A stretch of DNA of 64,000 nucleotides from Bradyrhizobium liaoningense (GTDB taxonomy: Bacteria; Pseudomonadota; Alphaproteobacteria; Rhizobiales; Xanthobacteraceae). The first letter of the stretch is position 1. Each line of letters opens with the position of its first letter. Of this stretch, positions 25,628-34,814 are shown one piece after another. The stretch covers positions 186,001 through 250,000 of the forward strand of contig NZ_JAFCJT010000007.1 in the NCBI RefSeq assembly GCF_018130785.1. The letters are read 5' to 3'. Below the pieces are notes generated by a model. It was given only the letters and a program-made list of their open reading frames with translations. It made no database searches and was not told where the DNA came from. Position numbers and translations under genes: made by a program.

Positions 25628-26941
25628 ATGAAAATACGTCTTCCGAAATTGCATCGTGTCAGCCTTGTTGGCGCGGCGCTGGCCGCCGGACTGATGATTG
25701 CCTTTCCGGCATACGCCCAAACGCCTGCGGCCACGCCGCCGACGAAGGACCCGGCCGCGGCGCCGGCAGCAGCTCCGGTAAGACTTCCTGACGGCCAGAT
25801 CGAGCAGCTGGTTGCACCGATCGCGCTCTATCCCGATGCGCTGCTGTCGCAGATCCTGATGGCGTCGACCTATCCGCTGGAAGTCGTGGAGGCCGCGCGC
25901 TGGGCGCAGGACAACAAGAGCATCACCGGGAAGGCGCTCGAAGACGCCATGCAGAAGCAATCCTGGGATCCGAGCGTCAAGGCGCTGACGTCGGTGCCGC
26001 AGGTGCTCCAGATGATGAACGACAAGCTTGAATGGGTGCAGCAGCTCGGCGATGCGTTTCTCGGGCAGGAGCAGGACGTGATGAGCGCGGTGCAGAAGCT
26101 GCGCCAGCGCGCCGACGCGGCCGGCAATCTGAAATCGACGCCGCAACAGAAGGTCACCAGGAGCGCACCGCCGGCCGGGATGTCGGCGCCTTCGGGCATG
26201 TCGCAGGCGATCTCGATCGAACCGGTCGATCCCGACACCTATTATGTCCCGGTCTATGATCCCGGCGTCGTCTACGGCGCGTGGGATTATCCCGCCTACC
26301 AGCCGTTCTACTGGTCTCCGCCGGGCTACGTCGCTGCGGGCGTGATCGGCTTTGGCGCCGCCGTCGCCGTCGGGGCTGCGATCTGGGGCGGCTGCAACTG
26401 GTGGAACCGCAACGTCTACGTCAACGTCAACCGCTACAACAGCTTCAACCGCACCAACATCAGGACCAACAATTGGGCCCACAATCCCGCTCATCGCGGC
26501 GGCGTGGCCTATCGCGATGGCGGCGTGGCGCGGCGCTTCGGCAGCGGCAACACGCCGGCCGCGCGCGAAGCCTTGCGCAATCGCACCGGCGGTCCCGGCG
26601 GTGGCAAATTCTCTAACGCGGGCGCCGGCCGGGCCAGGAGCGCGGTTTCGCAACGCACAGGCAATCGCGGTGCCAGCGTATCTCGCCGCACCAGCACCAA
26701 GAGCGTCACCCGTGCCCGCACAGGCGCGGGCAATCGCGCCGCGATCTCGCACCGAAGCGTGACGCACTCGCGCGTCAGTGGCCGGGTCGGCGGTGGCGGC
26801 CGCGCGGCAGCGATGCGCGGCGGCGGCATGCGGGGAGGCGGCGCCGCGATTCATCGCGGCGGTGGCGGCAGGCGGACCGGGGGCTTCCACGGAGGCGGCC
26901 GCGGTGGCGGTGGCTTCCATGGAGGCGGTCGTCGGCGATGA
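25628..26941 (+). CDS. DUF3300 secreted protein with Gly/Arg-rich tail
   Basis: A 437-residue protein with a signal peptide (LVGAALAAGLMIAFPAYAQ). The DUF3300 region (about 50-270) has the hallmark LVAPIALYPDALLSQILMA and later VDPDTYYVPVYDPGVVYG. A hydrophobic stretch (about 237-257) precedes an Asn/Arg-rich segment, and the C-terminal quarter is low-complexity Gly/Arg/His (repeated FHGGG units). The family is envelope associated and of unknown function. It commonly lies near sulfatase and DUF1254 genes in this bacterial group. The ATG follows GAGGAAG. The gene is likely cotranscribed with both neighbours. Confidence 0.88.
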   Translation: MKIRLPKLHRVSLVGAALAAGLMIAFPAYAQTPAATPPTKDPAAAPAAAPVRLPDGQIEQLVAPIALYPDALLSQILMASTYPLEVVEAARWAQDNKSITGKALEDAMQKQSWDPSVKALTSVPQVLQMMNDKLEWVQQLGDAFLGQEQDVMSAVQKLRQRADAAGNLKSTPQQKVTRSAPPAGMSAPSGMSQAISIEPVDPDTYYVPVYDPGVVYGAWDYPAYQPFYWSPPGYVAAGVIGFGAAVAVGAAIWGGCNWWNRNVYVNVNRYNSFNRTNIRTNNWAHNPAHRGGVAYRDGGVARRFGSGNTPAAREALRNRTGGPGGGKFSNAGAGRARSAVSQRTGNRGASVSRRTSTKSVTRARTGAGNRAAISHRSVTHSRVSGRVGGGGRAAAMRGGGMRGGGAAIHRGGGGRRTGGFHGGGRGGGGFHGGGRRR

Positions 26942-27011
26942 TGACCGGCTTCGCAATGACGGGCCGGACGCGCGGAACGAGAAAACAACGAAGACCAACG
27001 GAGTTTGCAAA

Positions 27012-29381
27012 ATGAATCGTACCAAGCCGCTTTCCACCGTACTTGGCGCGCTTATGGCCTCCTGGCTGCTCGGAACAAGTGCCTACGCCCAGGCCGTCTC
27101 GTCGTCCTCGAACGGACAAACGGCTCTGCCGTATGCGGAACCTCGGTTCAGGGGCAATGTCGGCACGACTTTCAAGGATTCCGATCCGGCCGCGTTTCCG
27201 AAGGGCGTGCAGGCGCCGCAAGGTGCGCCGAATGTCCTGCTCGTGCTGCTGGACGACGTAGGATTCGGCCAGTTCTCGGTCGCCGGCGGCGGCGTGCCAT
27301 CGCCCAACATGGAGAAGCTCGCCAATGACGGATTGTTCTACGGCCGTTTCCACACGACCGCGCTCTGCTCGCCGTCGCGGGCGGCCTTGCTGACGGGACG
27401 CAATCATCAGGTTGCCGGCACGGGCATCATCACCGAGCTCGCGACTGGATATGACGGCTATACCGGTATCATTCCAAAGAGCACGGCGACCGTCGCCGAG
27501 GTGCTGCGGCAGAACGGCTACGCCACGGCGTGGATCGGCAAGAACCATAACACGCCGATCTACGAGACGAGCACGATCGGTCCATTTGATCATTGGCCCA
27601 ACGGGCTCGGCTTCGACTATTTCTACGGCTTCATGGCCGGCGACACCAACCAGAACAGGCCATTCATCTTCGAGAACCAGACGCCGGTCGGCACGCCGAG
27701 CAAGCCGGACTACTATCTCAGCACGGACCTCGCCAACAAATCCATCGACTGGCTCAGGAAGGCGGAAGCCATCGCACCGAGCAAGCCATGGTTCATGTAT
27801 CTGGCGCCCGCGGCCACGCACAGTCCGCACCAAGCGCCCAAGGAGCTGATTGCCAGGTTCAAGGGCCAGTTCGACATGGGCTGGGACGAGTACCGAAAGC
27901 AGACCTTCGAGCGGCAGAAGAAACTCGGCATCGTCCCGCAGGATGCGAAGCTGACGCCACGGCCCCAAAGCCTGCCCGCTTGGGACAGCCTGAATGCCGA
28001 CCAGAAGAAGCTCTACGCGCGCATGATGGAGACGTTTGCCGCCTATGGCTACCAGGTCGACCAGGAGGTGGGCCGGGTCCTCGATTACGTTGCCTCACGG
28101 CCTGACGCCGACAACACGATGATCATCTATATCGTCGGCGACAACGGTTCGTCTGCCGAAGGTGGTCTGGACGGCACCCTGAACGAGAACGCGTTCTTCA
28201 ACGCGTATCAGATGACTTATCAGCAGATGCTTCCGCTCATCGACGAGATCGGCAGCGAGAAGCATTTCAATCATTTCCCGGCCGAATGGGCCTGGGCGAT
28301 GGACACGCCGTTCCAGTGGACCAAGCAGGTCGCGAGCCACCTCGGCGGCACGCGCAATCCCTTGATCATCAAATGGCCGGCGAAGATCAAGGACCACCAT
28401 GCGATCCGGACACAGTTCACCCACATCATCGACATCGCCCCGACAATTCTCGCGGCGGCCGGTGTCGACGAGCCGCGCAGTGTGAACGGCACGCCGCAGG
28501 AGCCGATCCAGGGACGAAGCATGCTTGGCACTTTCAGCGATGCCAAGGCTCCGGAGATGCGAACCAGCCAGTACTTCGAAATGTTCGGTAACCGCGCCAT
28601 GTACAAGGACGGCTGGTGGGCGGCATCCCTCGCGTTCGAACCCTGGCAGGCCGAACGCGGCGAGTTCGACCCGTTCAAGGCAAAATGGGAGCTGTATAAT
28701 CTCGACAAGGATTTCAGTCAGGCGGACAACGTCGCCAACAAGAATCCGGACAAGCTTCAGGAATTGGTTGCACTCTGGTGGGCGCAGGCATCCACCAACA
28801 AGGTGTTACCACTGGACTGGCGCGGCGCCGAACGCTTCAGCGCCGAACTGACCGGCAAGCCCAACCTCGCCGGCGATCGCAAGAAGTTCGTCTATCCCGG
28901 TGATCTCAGTGGACTGCCCGAGGCCTCGGCACCCGACTTGAAGAACAAGTCATTCAGCGTCTCGGCCAAGGTCGACATCAAGGACGGCGCCAACGGGGTG
29001 ATCTTCACCCAAGGCGGCAACACCGGCGGCTGGGGCTTCTACATGAAGAGCGGCAAGCTCGTCGGGGCGCACAACTTCCTCGACGTCAAGTCGTTCACGG
29101 TCGCGAGTGACCAGCCCATACCCGCCGGCAAGCATGAGCTCAAAATGGCCTTCAGTTACGAAGGCGGCAAGGAGATGGGCAAGAGCGGCACCATCACCTT
29201 GTCCGTCGACGGCAACAAGGTCGGTTCGGGCAAGGTCGATCAGACCACGCCGTTCAAATATTCGCTGTCGGAGAATCAGGACATCGGGCGCGACACTGGC
29301 ACGGCGGTCGTCAGGGACTATCAGGAACCCTTCGTATTTGAGGGCAAGATCGATGAGGTCGTCGTGGACCTGGAGAAATAG
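27012..29381 (+). CDS. Large arylsulfatase with CSPSR active site and C-terminal lectin-like domain
   Basis: A 789-residue enzyme. C119 in LCSPSRAALLTGR is the formylglycine site in its canonical form. VLLVLLDDVGFGQ gives the metal aspartates, and IVGDNGSSAEG the second metal site. The C-terminal 190 residues after the sulfatase domain look like a beta-sandwich (FSVSAKVDIKDGANGVIFTQ, GGWGFYMKSGKLV), as in large Pseudomonas AtsA-like enzymes. The signal peptide is Sec-type (TKPLSTVLGALMASWLLG, AYAQ) without twin arginines, unlike the other two sulfatases here. The ATG at 27012 has GGAG upstream. The frame extends back into the DUF3300 gene without a plausible start. Confidence 0.94.
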   Translation: MNRTKPLSTVLGALMASWLLGTSAYAQAVSSSSNGQTALPYAEPRFRGNVGTTFKDSDPAAFPKGVQAPQGAPNVLLVLLDDVGFGQFSVAGGGVPSPNMEKLANDGLFYGRFHTTALCSPSRAALLTGRNHQVAGTGIITELATGYDGYTGIIPKSTATVAEVLRQNGYATAWIGKNHNTPIYETSTIGPFDHWPNGLGFDYFYGFMAGDTNQNRPFIFENQTPVGTPSKPDYYLSTDLANKSIDWLRKAEAIAPSKPWFMYLAPAATHSPHQAPKELIARFKGQFDMGWDEYRKQTFERQKKLGIVPQDAKLTPRPQSLPAWDSLNADQKKLYARMMETFAAYGYQVDQEVGRVLDYVASRPDADNTMIIYIVGDNGSSAEGGLDGTLNENAFFNAYQMTYQQMLPLIDEIGSEKHFNHFPAEWAWAMDTPFQWTKQVASHLGGTRNPLIIKWPAKIKDHHAIRTQFTHIIDIAPTILAAAGVDEPRSVNGTPQEPIQGRSMLGTFSDAKAPEMRTSQYFEMFGNRAMYKDGWWAASLAFEPWQAERGEFDPFKAKWELYNLDKDFSQADNVANKNPDKLQELVALWWAQASTNKVLPLDWRGAERFSAELTGKPNLAGDRKKFVYPGDLSGLPEASAPDLKNKSFSVSAKVDIKDGANGVIFTQGGNTGGWGFYMKSGKLVGAHNFLDVKSFTVASDQPIPAGKHELKMAFSYEGGKEMGKSGTITLSVDGNKVGSGKVDQTTPFKYSLSENQDIGRDTGTAVVRDYQEPFVFEGKIDEVVVDLEK

Positions 29382-29486
29382 GCAGATGCCGAAGTTCTGG
29401 CTTCCGTTTGCGGTTCGTCATGGCGGCAGACGGAGCCAGGCTTGCTTGAACATCGATCGGCCAGGGAAAGCTAAAAGGGCAAGAGC

Positions 29487-30980
29487 ATGAATCGTCGGGA
29501 ATTCTTCGTGCCTACCGCGGCGGGTGCGTTTGCATCCGCCGTCGCAGCAGCGCACCTCGATCTCGGGTTGATCGCACAAGCATCAGCTCAGGACGGACAA
29601 GAGCCGCTCGGCGGTCAGCCGCCGCAGGGCTCGACCTGCTCGATCAAGGACTTCGACTACCAGATCAAGCACCAGCGCGCCTTCGAAGCCGTGCTGTGGA
29701 ACATGCCGGCGATCGCGATCTATTCCTTCCGTCGCGCGGCTTTCAACGATCTCGGCATGAAGGACAACGACATCATCGCCTACTCGGCACCGGCGACGCC
29801 GAAGGTCGAAGCGATCACGGCGAACAGCACCACGCCTTACATCACGGCTTTCACGGACCTCCGCAAGGAACCGGTTGTGCTCGAGCTTCCGGCGGCTGGA
29901 CCCGATGGCAGCCTCTATGGCCAGGTCGTCGACGCTTGGCAGTTCACCATCGCCGACGTCGGTCCCACGGGTCTCGACAAGGGCGAGGGCGGCAAGCTGT
30001 TGTTCACGGCGCCCGATTTCAAAGGCACGGTCCCGGCCGGCTACATACACGTGCCGTCGCCCAACTACCGCATTGCGTTCGCGTTCCGCTCTGTTCCGGC
30101 GCCCGGCAAGTCCGCGGCCGATGCCTATCAATATTCGAAGCGGTTGCGGATGTATTATCTCTCCGAGGCGACCAATCCGCCCCAGCAGAAATTCGTCGAT
30201 CCCATAAACATGCGCTACCCGACGCTGCCGTTCTACGACGAGCGGCATTTCGAGGACATGCATGCGATCATGAGCGTCGAGCCGGTGCGAGAGCACGACA
30301 AGGTCATGATGGGCATGATCAAGTCGCTCGGCATCGAAAAGGGCAAGCCGATGACGCCGGACGACACGGCCAAGCGTGCGATGCGGCAGGCTGCGATCGA
30401 TGCCTGGTTCTATCTGCAGTCCTGGTACGACAATTTCCCCGCCAACAAGCTCTATTGGCCCGATCGGCATTACGCGTCGCTGCTGCAGACGGATGACAAC
30501 CGGACCTTCACTTTCACCTATGATGACCGCATCGATCTCATAGAGCGTGCGGCCGAATATTTCTGGTGTACTTACATGCCGAAGGTGCTGACGGACAATC
30601 CGGGCACGCAATACTTCATGGCCGTGGCGGACAAGAACGGAAAGCTGCTGGAAGCCGGCAAGACCTACAAGATCGACGTGCCGAAGGAGATGCCGGTCAG
30701 GCAGTTCTGGGCGCTGACCGTTTACGATCGCGCAACCTGTTCCTTCATCTACAGCAACTCCAACCGCACCACGCTGTCGTCCTACGATCTCGACAAGATG
30801 AAGAAGAACGCTGACGGCGGCGTGACCATCTACACCGGTCCGAAAGCGCCGGACGGGCTGGAATCGAACTGGATACCGACGGCGGGCAAGCGGCCGTTGC
30901 CGGCGATGCGGTGTTATGGGCCGACTGAAGCCTTGAACAACAAGACGTTCAAGCTTCCGGATTTCGAAGTGGTGGCTTGA
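29487..30980 (+). CDS. DUF1254/DUF1214 exported protein
   Basis: A 497-residue protein with a twin-arginine signal (MNRREFFVPTAAGAFAS). The DUF1254 domain (about 60-200: FEAVLWNMPAIAIYSFRRAA, NSTTPYITAFTDLR) is followed by DUF1214 (about 360-480: GKTYKIDVPKEMPVRQFWAL, YDRATCSFIY). The pair forms a periplasmic beta-sandwich protein of unknown biochemical role and is often found near sulfatases. It lies 105 nt after the large arylsulfatase and 15 nt before the DUF3302 gene, so it is probably in one operon. Confidence 0.92.
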   Translation: MNRREFFVPTAAGAFASAVAAAHLDLGLIAQASAQDGQEPLGGQPPQGSTCSIKDFDYQIKHQRAFEAVLWNMPAIAIYSFRRAAFNDLGMKDNDIIAYSAPATPKVEAITANSTTPYITAFTDLRKEPVVLELPAAGPDGSLYGQVVDAWQFTIADVGPTGLDKGEGGKLLFTAPDFKGTVPAGYIHVPSPNYRIAFAFRSVPAPGKSAADAYQYSKRLRMYYLSEATNPPQQKFVDPINMRYPTLPFYDERHFEDMHAIMSVEPVREHDKVMMGMIKSLGIEKGKPMTPDDTAKRAMRQAAIDAWFYLQSWYDNFPANKLYWPDRHYASLLQTDDNRTFTFTYDDRIDLIERAAEYFWCTYMPKVLTDNPGTQYFMAVADKNGKLLEAGKTYKIDVPKEMPVRQFWALTVYDRATCSFIYSNSNRTTLSSYDLDKMKKNADGGVTIYTGPKAPDGLESNWIPTAGKRPLPAMRCYGPTEALNNKTFKLPDFEVVA

Positions 30981-30995
30981 CGCCGCGAGGACGCA

Positions 30996-31361
30996 ATGGA
31001 ATTCAAGCTTCAGGCGTTCGGGCCATTTCTGCACTGGCTGACGCTGATTGTGTTCTGCATCATGCCGGTCGTGCTGGCTTATGTGATTTACCGCCTTGGA
31101 GGCCTTCCCGGAGCGATCGCGCGAGCACGCAACCACCCGCAGGCCGATGCCATCGCGATCTGCGGCTGGATGGGCATCCTTACATTGGTGCTGTGGCCGC
31201 TGGCGCTGATCTGGGCCTACCTCGTCCCGAACAAGCCATTGACGGGCGGCGCGGCGAAGGGAGCTGGCGACGGGGCACTGATCGCCCAGCTTCAGGAAGC
31301 CCGGCGCCGGCTCGCGGCGCTTGAAGGCCGGCTGCCGCAGCAGACCCGGGCAGGGGGCTGA
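30996..31361 (+). CDS. DUF3302 (YiaW-like) membrane protein
   Basis: A 121-residue protein with two transmembrane helices (about 11-35 and 55-77) and the family motif ARARNHPQADAIAICGW between them, matching the KKRNHPHADAI motif of E. coli YiaW. The C-terminus is a short coiled coil (IAQLQEARRRLAALEGRLPQ). In E. coli yiaW sits beside yiaV, an HlyD-family gene, and the same pairing occurs here. GAGG precedes the ATG. Confidence 0.88.
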   Translation: MEFKLQAFGPFLHWLTLIVFCIMPVVLAYVIYRLGGLPGAIARARNHPQADAIAICGWMGILTLVLWPLALIWAYLVPNKPLTGGAAKGAGDGALIAQLQEARRRLAALEGRLPQQTRAGG

Positions 31362-31362
31362 C

Positions 31363-31557
31363 ATGCTCTGGGCCATCGCAAGCTCGGTCGTCGTGATCTA
31401 CCTCTATCGCCAACTCAAGGCAGAGAGTGCGCCTGCTCCGGCATCGGGAAGCGCCTCAGACGGCACGATCGAGGCCGAGATCGCCGCGTTGAATGCGCAA
31501 ATCGCAGCGCTCGAAGGCAGGATCGCAGGCTCGGGCAGTGGAGGCGTCAAGCCATGA
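31363..31557 (+). CDS. Small single-span protein between DUF3302 and HlyD genes
   Basis: A 64-residue protein: one transmembrane helix (about 2-16), an Ala/Ser-rich linker and a coiled-coil end (EIAALNAQIAALEGRIAG). The end resembles that of the preceding DUF3302 protein, so it may be a cut-down duplicate or an assembly partner. The ATG follows one base after the previous stop with GGGGG upstream. The stop overlaps the HlyD start as ATGA. The tight coupling argues that it is real. Confidence 0.75.
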   Translation: MLWAIASSVVVIYLYRQLKAESAPAPASGSASDGTIEAEIAALNAQIAALEGRIAGSGSGGVKP

Positions 31558-32693
31558 TGCCGGCCATCTTCGGAGGTTACGCGGCGCTGATCTGGCTCGT
31601 CTTCGCGAAGCTCAGGCTCTTTCCCCTGACATTGCCGATCGCAATCGTTCTGGCCGCGGTCGGGCCGCTCTTCGCCTTCTACATCATCCTGTCGATGAAC
31701 AATGATCACCCGTCCTCGACGGACGCGCGCGTGTTCCAGCGGGTCGTGCAGATCACGCCGCACATCACCGTCCCGGGCCGGGTTCAGACCGTCGTCGCGC
31801 AAGCCAATACTCCTCTGTCGAAAGGCGACGTACTGTTCACGATCGATCCGCGCCCCTTCCAATTCGAGGTCAGTCGCCTGGAGGCGGCGGTCGCGGCCGC
31901 AACCCAGTCGGTCCCGCAGTTGAAGGCTGCGCTGGACCAGGCGTCGGCAGGCGTTCAACGCGCCGGAGCGCAGTTGAGTCTGGCCCAGGCCGACTTCGAT
32001 CGCCAGAACGTGCTGTTCACCAAGGGCGACATCGCCCAGGCCGCTCTCGACAAATATCAGCGTAACCTCGAGTCCGCTCAAGAGGCGGTCACTGGGGCAA
32101 AGGCGGTGGAAACGAAGGCGCGCCTGGCTTACGAATCAAACATCGGAGATGAGAACACCACCGTCGCGCAGGCACGGCAGCAGCTCGACCAGGCAAAGTA
32201 CAACCTCGACGAAGCCACCGTCCGCGCGCCTTGCGACGGCTATGTGACGAACCTGCAGCTCCTGCCCGGGACGGTCGTCAGCGCCGCGGCGTCGGTCATG
32301 CCATTCGTGTGTAACCGTGACGAAGGCAATCTCGGCATCGTGGTCGCGACGTTCATGCAGGGGCCGTATCTCGCGATCAAGCCGGGCGCCTACGCCGAAG
32401 TGGTCTTCCCGATGTACCCGGGGCGGGTATTTCCCGGCAAGGTGCTGACGACGATCGATCTCGCCTCCGAGGGCCAGCTCACTGCGACCGGCCTGTTCCC
32501 GGGGATCGATGCCCCGCACAACGCGCGGTTTGCCGTCCGCATCAAGCTCGACGATGCCGATGACCTGAGACTGCCGGCAGGCACGCAGGGAAGCGCGGCC
32601 GTGTTCAGTGGCAATGTACAGATTGCCGGTGTGATCAGGATGGCGGTGCTGCGCGCCAACAGTTGGCTGAACTATCTGTTCTTCACGTCATGA
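31554..32693 (+). CDS. HlyD-family membrane fusion protein (YiaV/YibH-like)
   Basis: A 379-residue periplasmic adaptor. Two N-terminal membrane segments (about 5-20 and 27-47) are followed by a biotinyl-lipoyl half-motif (ITPHITVPGRVQTVVAQ), a helical hairpin (about 95-200), the second lipoyl half (TVRAPCDGYVTNLQLLPG) and a beta-barrel region. No matching transporter gene follows, which is normal for the YiaV/YibH group paired with DUF3302 proteins. It is the last gene of the long plus-strand unit that begins with FGE. What it helps to export is unknown. Confidence 0.9.
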   Translation: MMPAIFGGYAALIWLVFAKLRLFPLTLPIAIVLAAVGPLFAFYIILSMNNDHPSSTDARVFQRVVQITPHITVPGRVQTVVAQANTPLSKGDVLFTIDPRPFQFEVSRLEAAVAAATQSVPQLKAALDQASAGVQRAGAQLSLAQADFDRQNVLFTKGDIAQAALDKYQRNLESAQEAVTGAKAVETKARLAYESNIGDENTTVAQARQQLDQAKYNLDEATVRAPCDGYVTNLQLLPGTVVSAAASVMPFVCNRDEGNLGIVVATFMQGPYLAIKPGAYAEVVFPMYPGRVFPGKVLTTIDLASEGQLTATGLFPGIDAPHNARFAVRIKLDDADDLRLPAGTQGSAAVFSGNVQIAGVIRMAVLRANSWLNYLFFTS

Positions 32694-32774
32694 CAGCGGA
32701 GAGAAACAAGCTAAGCGACGCTCGCGACACTGACGACCAACTCTTTCAATTCTAGACCGAGCACCAATTGGGTA

Positions 32775-34250
32775 ATGACGATGTTCGCATATTCAAACGA
32801 TTTGAACCTTCCTAGCCTGGCGGCGCGGCATCTGCTCGCGCTCGGGGTGTTCCTGTTCGCAAATTGTTCAGCCGAGGCCGATCCCAAGGTCCTCGCGCTG
32901 CCTGCGCTGAAAGCCTGGCAGGGCGACTTCGACGGAATGCAGAAGCGCAGGATGGTGCGTATTCTCGTGCCAACCGACAGGACCTCCTTCTTCATCGACA
33001 AGGGCGAGCAACTCGGTTTCGATGCCGAATTGGGGGCGGAGTTCGAGAACTGGCTGAACAGGCGGTATGGCAACAAGAAGCAAAGGTTCTATGTCGGCTT
33101 TGTCCCGACGCCGCGCGACCGGCTGCTGAGCGACCTCATCGCAGGCAAGGGTGACATCGCCGCCGGCCTGCTCACGGTCACGCCGGAACGGAGCAAGCTG
33201 GTCGACTTCGCCGATCCCTGGGCCTCCGGCGTTCGCGAGGTGCTCGTGACAGGCTCTGCCGCGCCGAGCGTTGGCTCGCTGAACGATCTCGGTGGAAAGA
33301 TGATCCAGGTCCGGCAATCGAGCAGCTATTTCGAGCATTTGGCTGCGCTCAACGCGGACCGCAAGGCCAAGGGGCTGGAGCCTGTCGTCGTCCAGCCGGC
33401 CGACAAGAACCTCGAGGACGAGGACTTGCTGGAGATGGTGAGCGCCGGCCTGTTGCCCTGGGCCGTGGTCGACCGCTTCAAGGCGCAGGCATGGGCGGGC
33501 CTCCTGAACGGGCTGACGGTGCGCGACGATATTGCGATCAACGAAGGCGGCGACATCGCCTGGGCGATTCGCAAGGACAGTCCGGGATTGAAGAAGGAGT
33601 TGGCAGAATTCGTCAGCACCCACAAGATCGGGACCGAGTTCGGCAACGACCTACGTGCACGCTATTTCAAGACGGCGAAGCCGCTGAGGAACGCCCTCGC
33701 GCACAACGAGGCAGAGAAGTTCAAGGCGTTGCGCGCCTCGTTCCAGAAGTACGGCGTGCAGTACTCGATCGATCCCGTGCTGCTCGCAGCTCAGGGCTAT
33801 CAGGAGTCCGAGCTCGACCAGGCCTGCCACAATGCCTCCGGCGCAACGGGCATCATGCAGATCAAGCCCAGCACCGCGAAGGAGAAGCCGATCGGGATCA
33901 CCGGCGTCGCGGCGAGCGCCGATACCAACATCCACGCCGGCTCGAAGTACCTGCGCTACCTCGCGGACACCTATGTCGATGCGTCCGTGGCCGATCCGCG
34001 CGAGCGCGTGTTCATGGCGCTGGCGGCTTACAATGCAGGACCCGGCAACCTCAAGCGCTTCCGCGACTACGCCAGCAAGCACGGCTTCGACTCCACCATC
34101 TGGTTCGGCAACGTCGAGAATGGCGCGGCCGCGATCGTCGGGCAGGAGACGGTCCAGTACGACGGCAAGATCTACAAACACTACATCTCCTACGAAACCC
34201 TCCGCGCGCCAGGTCCGGCGAGCGCGACCGCCGATCCATCGCAGAAATAA
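32775..34250 (+). CDS. MltF-like lytic transglycosylase with substrate-binding domain
   Basis: A 491-residue protein. A signal sequence (about 15-36, possibly a lipoprotein with FLFANCSAEA) precedes a bacterial extracellular solute-binding domain of family 3 (about 60-305: VRILVPTDRTSFF, GDIAAGLLTVTPERSKLVDF) and a transglycosylase SLT domain (about 320-480). Catalytic E344 lies in AAQGYQESELDQ, with SGATGIMQIKPSTA and ALAAYNAGPGNL following. This is the MltF architecture, which cleaves peptidoglycan and is controlled by muropeptide binding to the N-terminal domain. It stands 81 nt after the HlyD gene and may have its own promoter. Confidence 0.93.
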   Translation: MTMFAYSNDLNLPSLAARHLLALGVFLFANCSAEADPKVLALPALKAWQGDFDGMQKRRMVRILVPTDRTSFFIDKGEQLGFDAELGAEFENWLNRRYGNKKQRFYVGFVPTPRDRLLSDLIAGKGDIAAGLLTVTPERSKLVDFADPWASGVREVLVTGSAAPSVGSLNDLGGKMIQVRQSSSYFEHLAALNADRKAKGLEPVVVQPADKNLEDEDLLEMVSAGLLPWAVVDRFKAQAWAGLLNGLTVRDDIAINEGGDIAWAIRKDSPGLKKELAEFVSTHKIGTEFGNDLRARYFKTAKPLRNALAHNEAEKFKALRASFQKYGVQYSIDPVLLAAQGYQESELDQACHNASGATGIMQIKPSTAKEKPIGITGVAASADTNIHAGSKYLRYLADTYVDASVADPRERVFMALAAYNAGPGNLKRFRDYASKHGFDSTIWFGNVENGAAAIVGQETVQYDGKIYKHYISYETLRAPGPASATADPSQK

Positions 34251-34302
34251 TACTGCGCTGCGCTTTGATGCGACGAACTCAATCAAGAGAAGGAGACGAA
34301 CC

Positions 34303-34647
34303 ATGAGACTAAAATCATTCGCTGGCCGGACCGGGCCCGGCCTTGGCGCGCTCGCTATCTCGATTGCGTCTGCCCAGGCTCAGGTCCCGCTCTCGACCTA
34401 TATGGACTCGAAAGGGTTCATCGATGTTCAGGCTTTGACCTGCGCGCAACTCGCCAACACCTATCAGGAAGACGCCGATTATCTCGCTGCATGGTACAGC
34501 GGCTGGTACAATGGCCTGGCGCAGAAGCATTTTGCTCATGTCACGCGAGCGAAGTCGGGTGAGCATCAGGTGATCGTCTATTGCAAGGCGCACCCTGAAC
34601 TCAAGGTCATCCAGGCCATCGACGTGCTGTTCAAGAACGAGAAGTGA
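34303..34647 (+). CDS. HdeA/HdeB-family periplasmic protein
   Basis: A 114-residue protein with a signal peptide ending near SAQAQ. The mature domain (LTCAQLANTYQEDADYLAAWYSGWYNG...VIVYCKAHPEL) has the two disulfide-forming cysteines and helix pattern of HdeA-like acid-stress chaperones. The ATG at 34303 has AAGGAG 8 nt upstream. The frame extends back into the MltF gene without a credible start. The family buffers periplasmic proteins at low pH. Here the role is inferred from homology only. Confidence 0.88.
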   Translation: MRLKSFAGRTGPGLGALAISIASAQAQVPLSTYMDSKGFIDVQALTCAQLANTYQEDADYLAAWYSGWYNGLAQKHFAHVTRAKSGEHQVIVYCKAHPELKVIQAIDVLFKNEK

Positions 34648-34814
34648 TTGGTGAGGCACTGATAATGGTCGATGCAGCGAGACATGAGAGTCTGGCTGCA
34701 TCGTGCACTCATGGAGGCAAGACAAGCGACGTGTCATTCGAGTGTTATCTGCCGCTCCGGCGGCGTTGACGGAGCGCGTGCAATGCTCTCGAGCGGTAAA
34801 CGGTTGGGTGGTCG

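Noticed and set aside
23750..27037. 1095-codon open frame on the minus strand
   Set aside because: It runs antisense to three genes with clear domains (sulfatase, HAD, DUF3300) and its product is Arg/Ala/Asp-rich without any motif. GC-rich third positions of the real genes create such frames.
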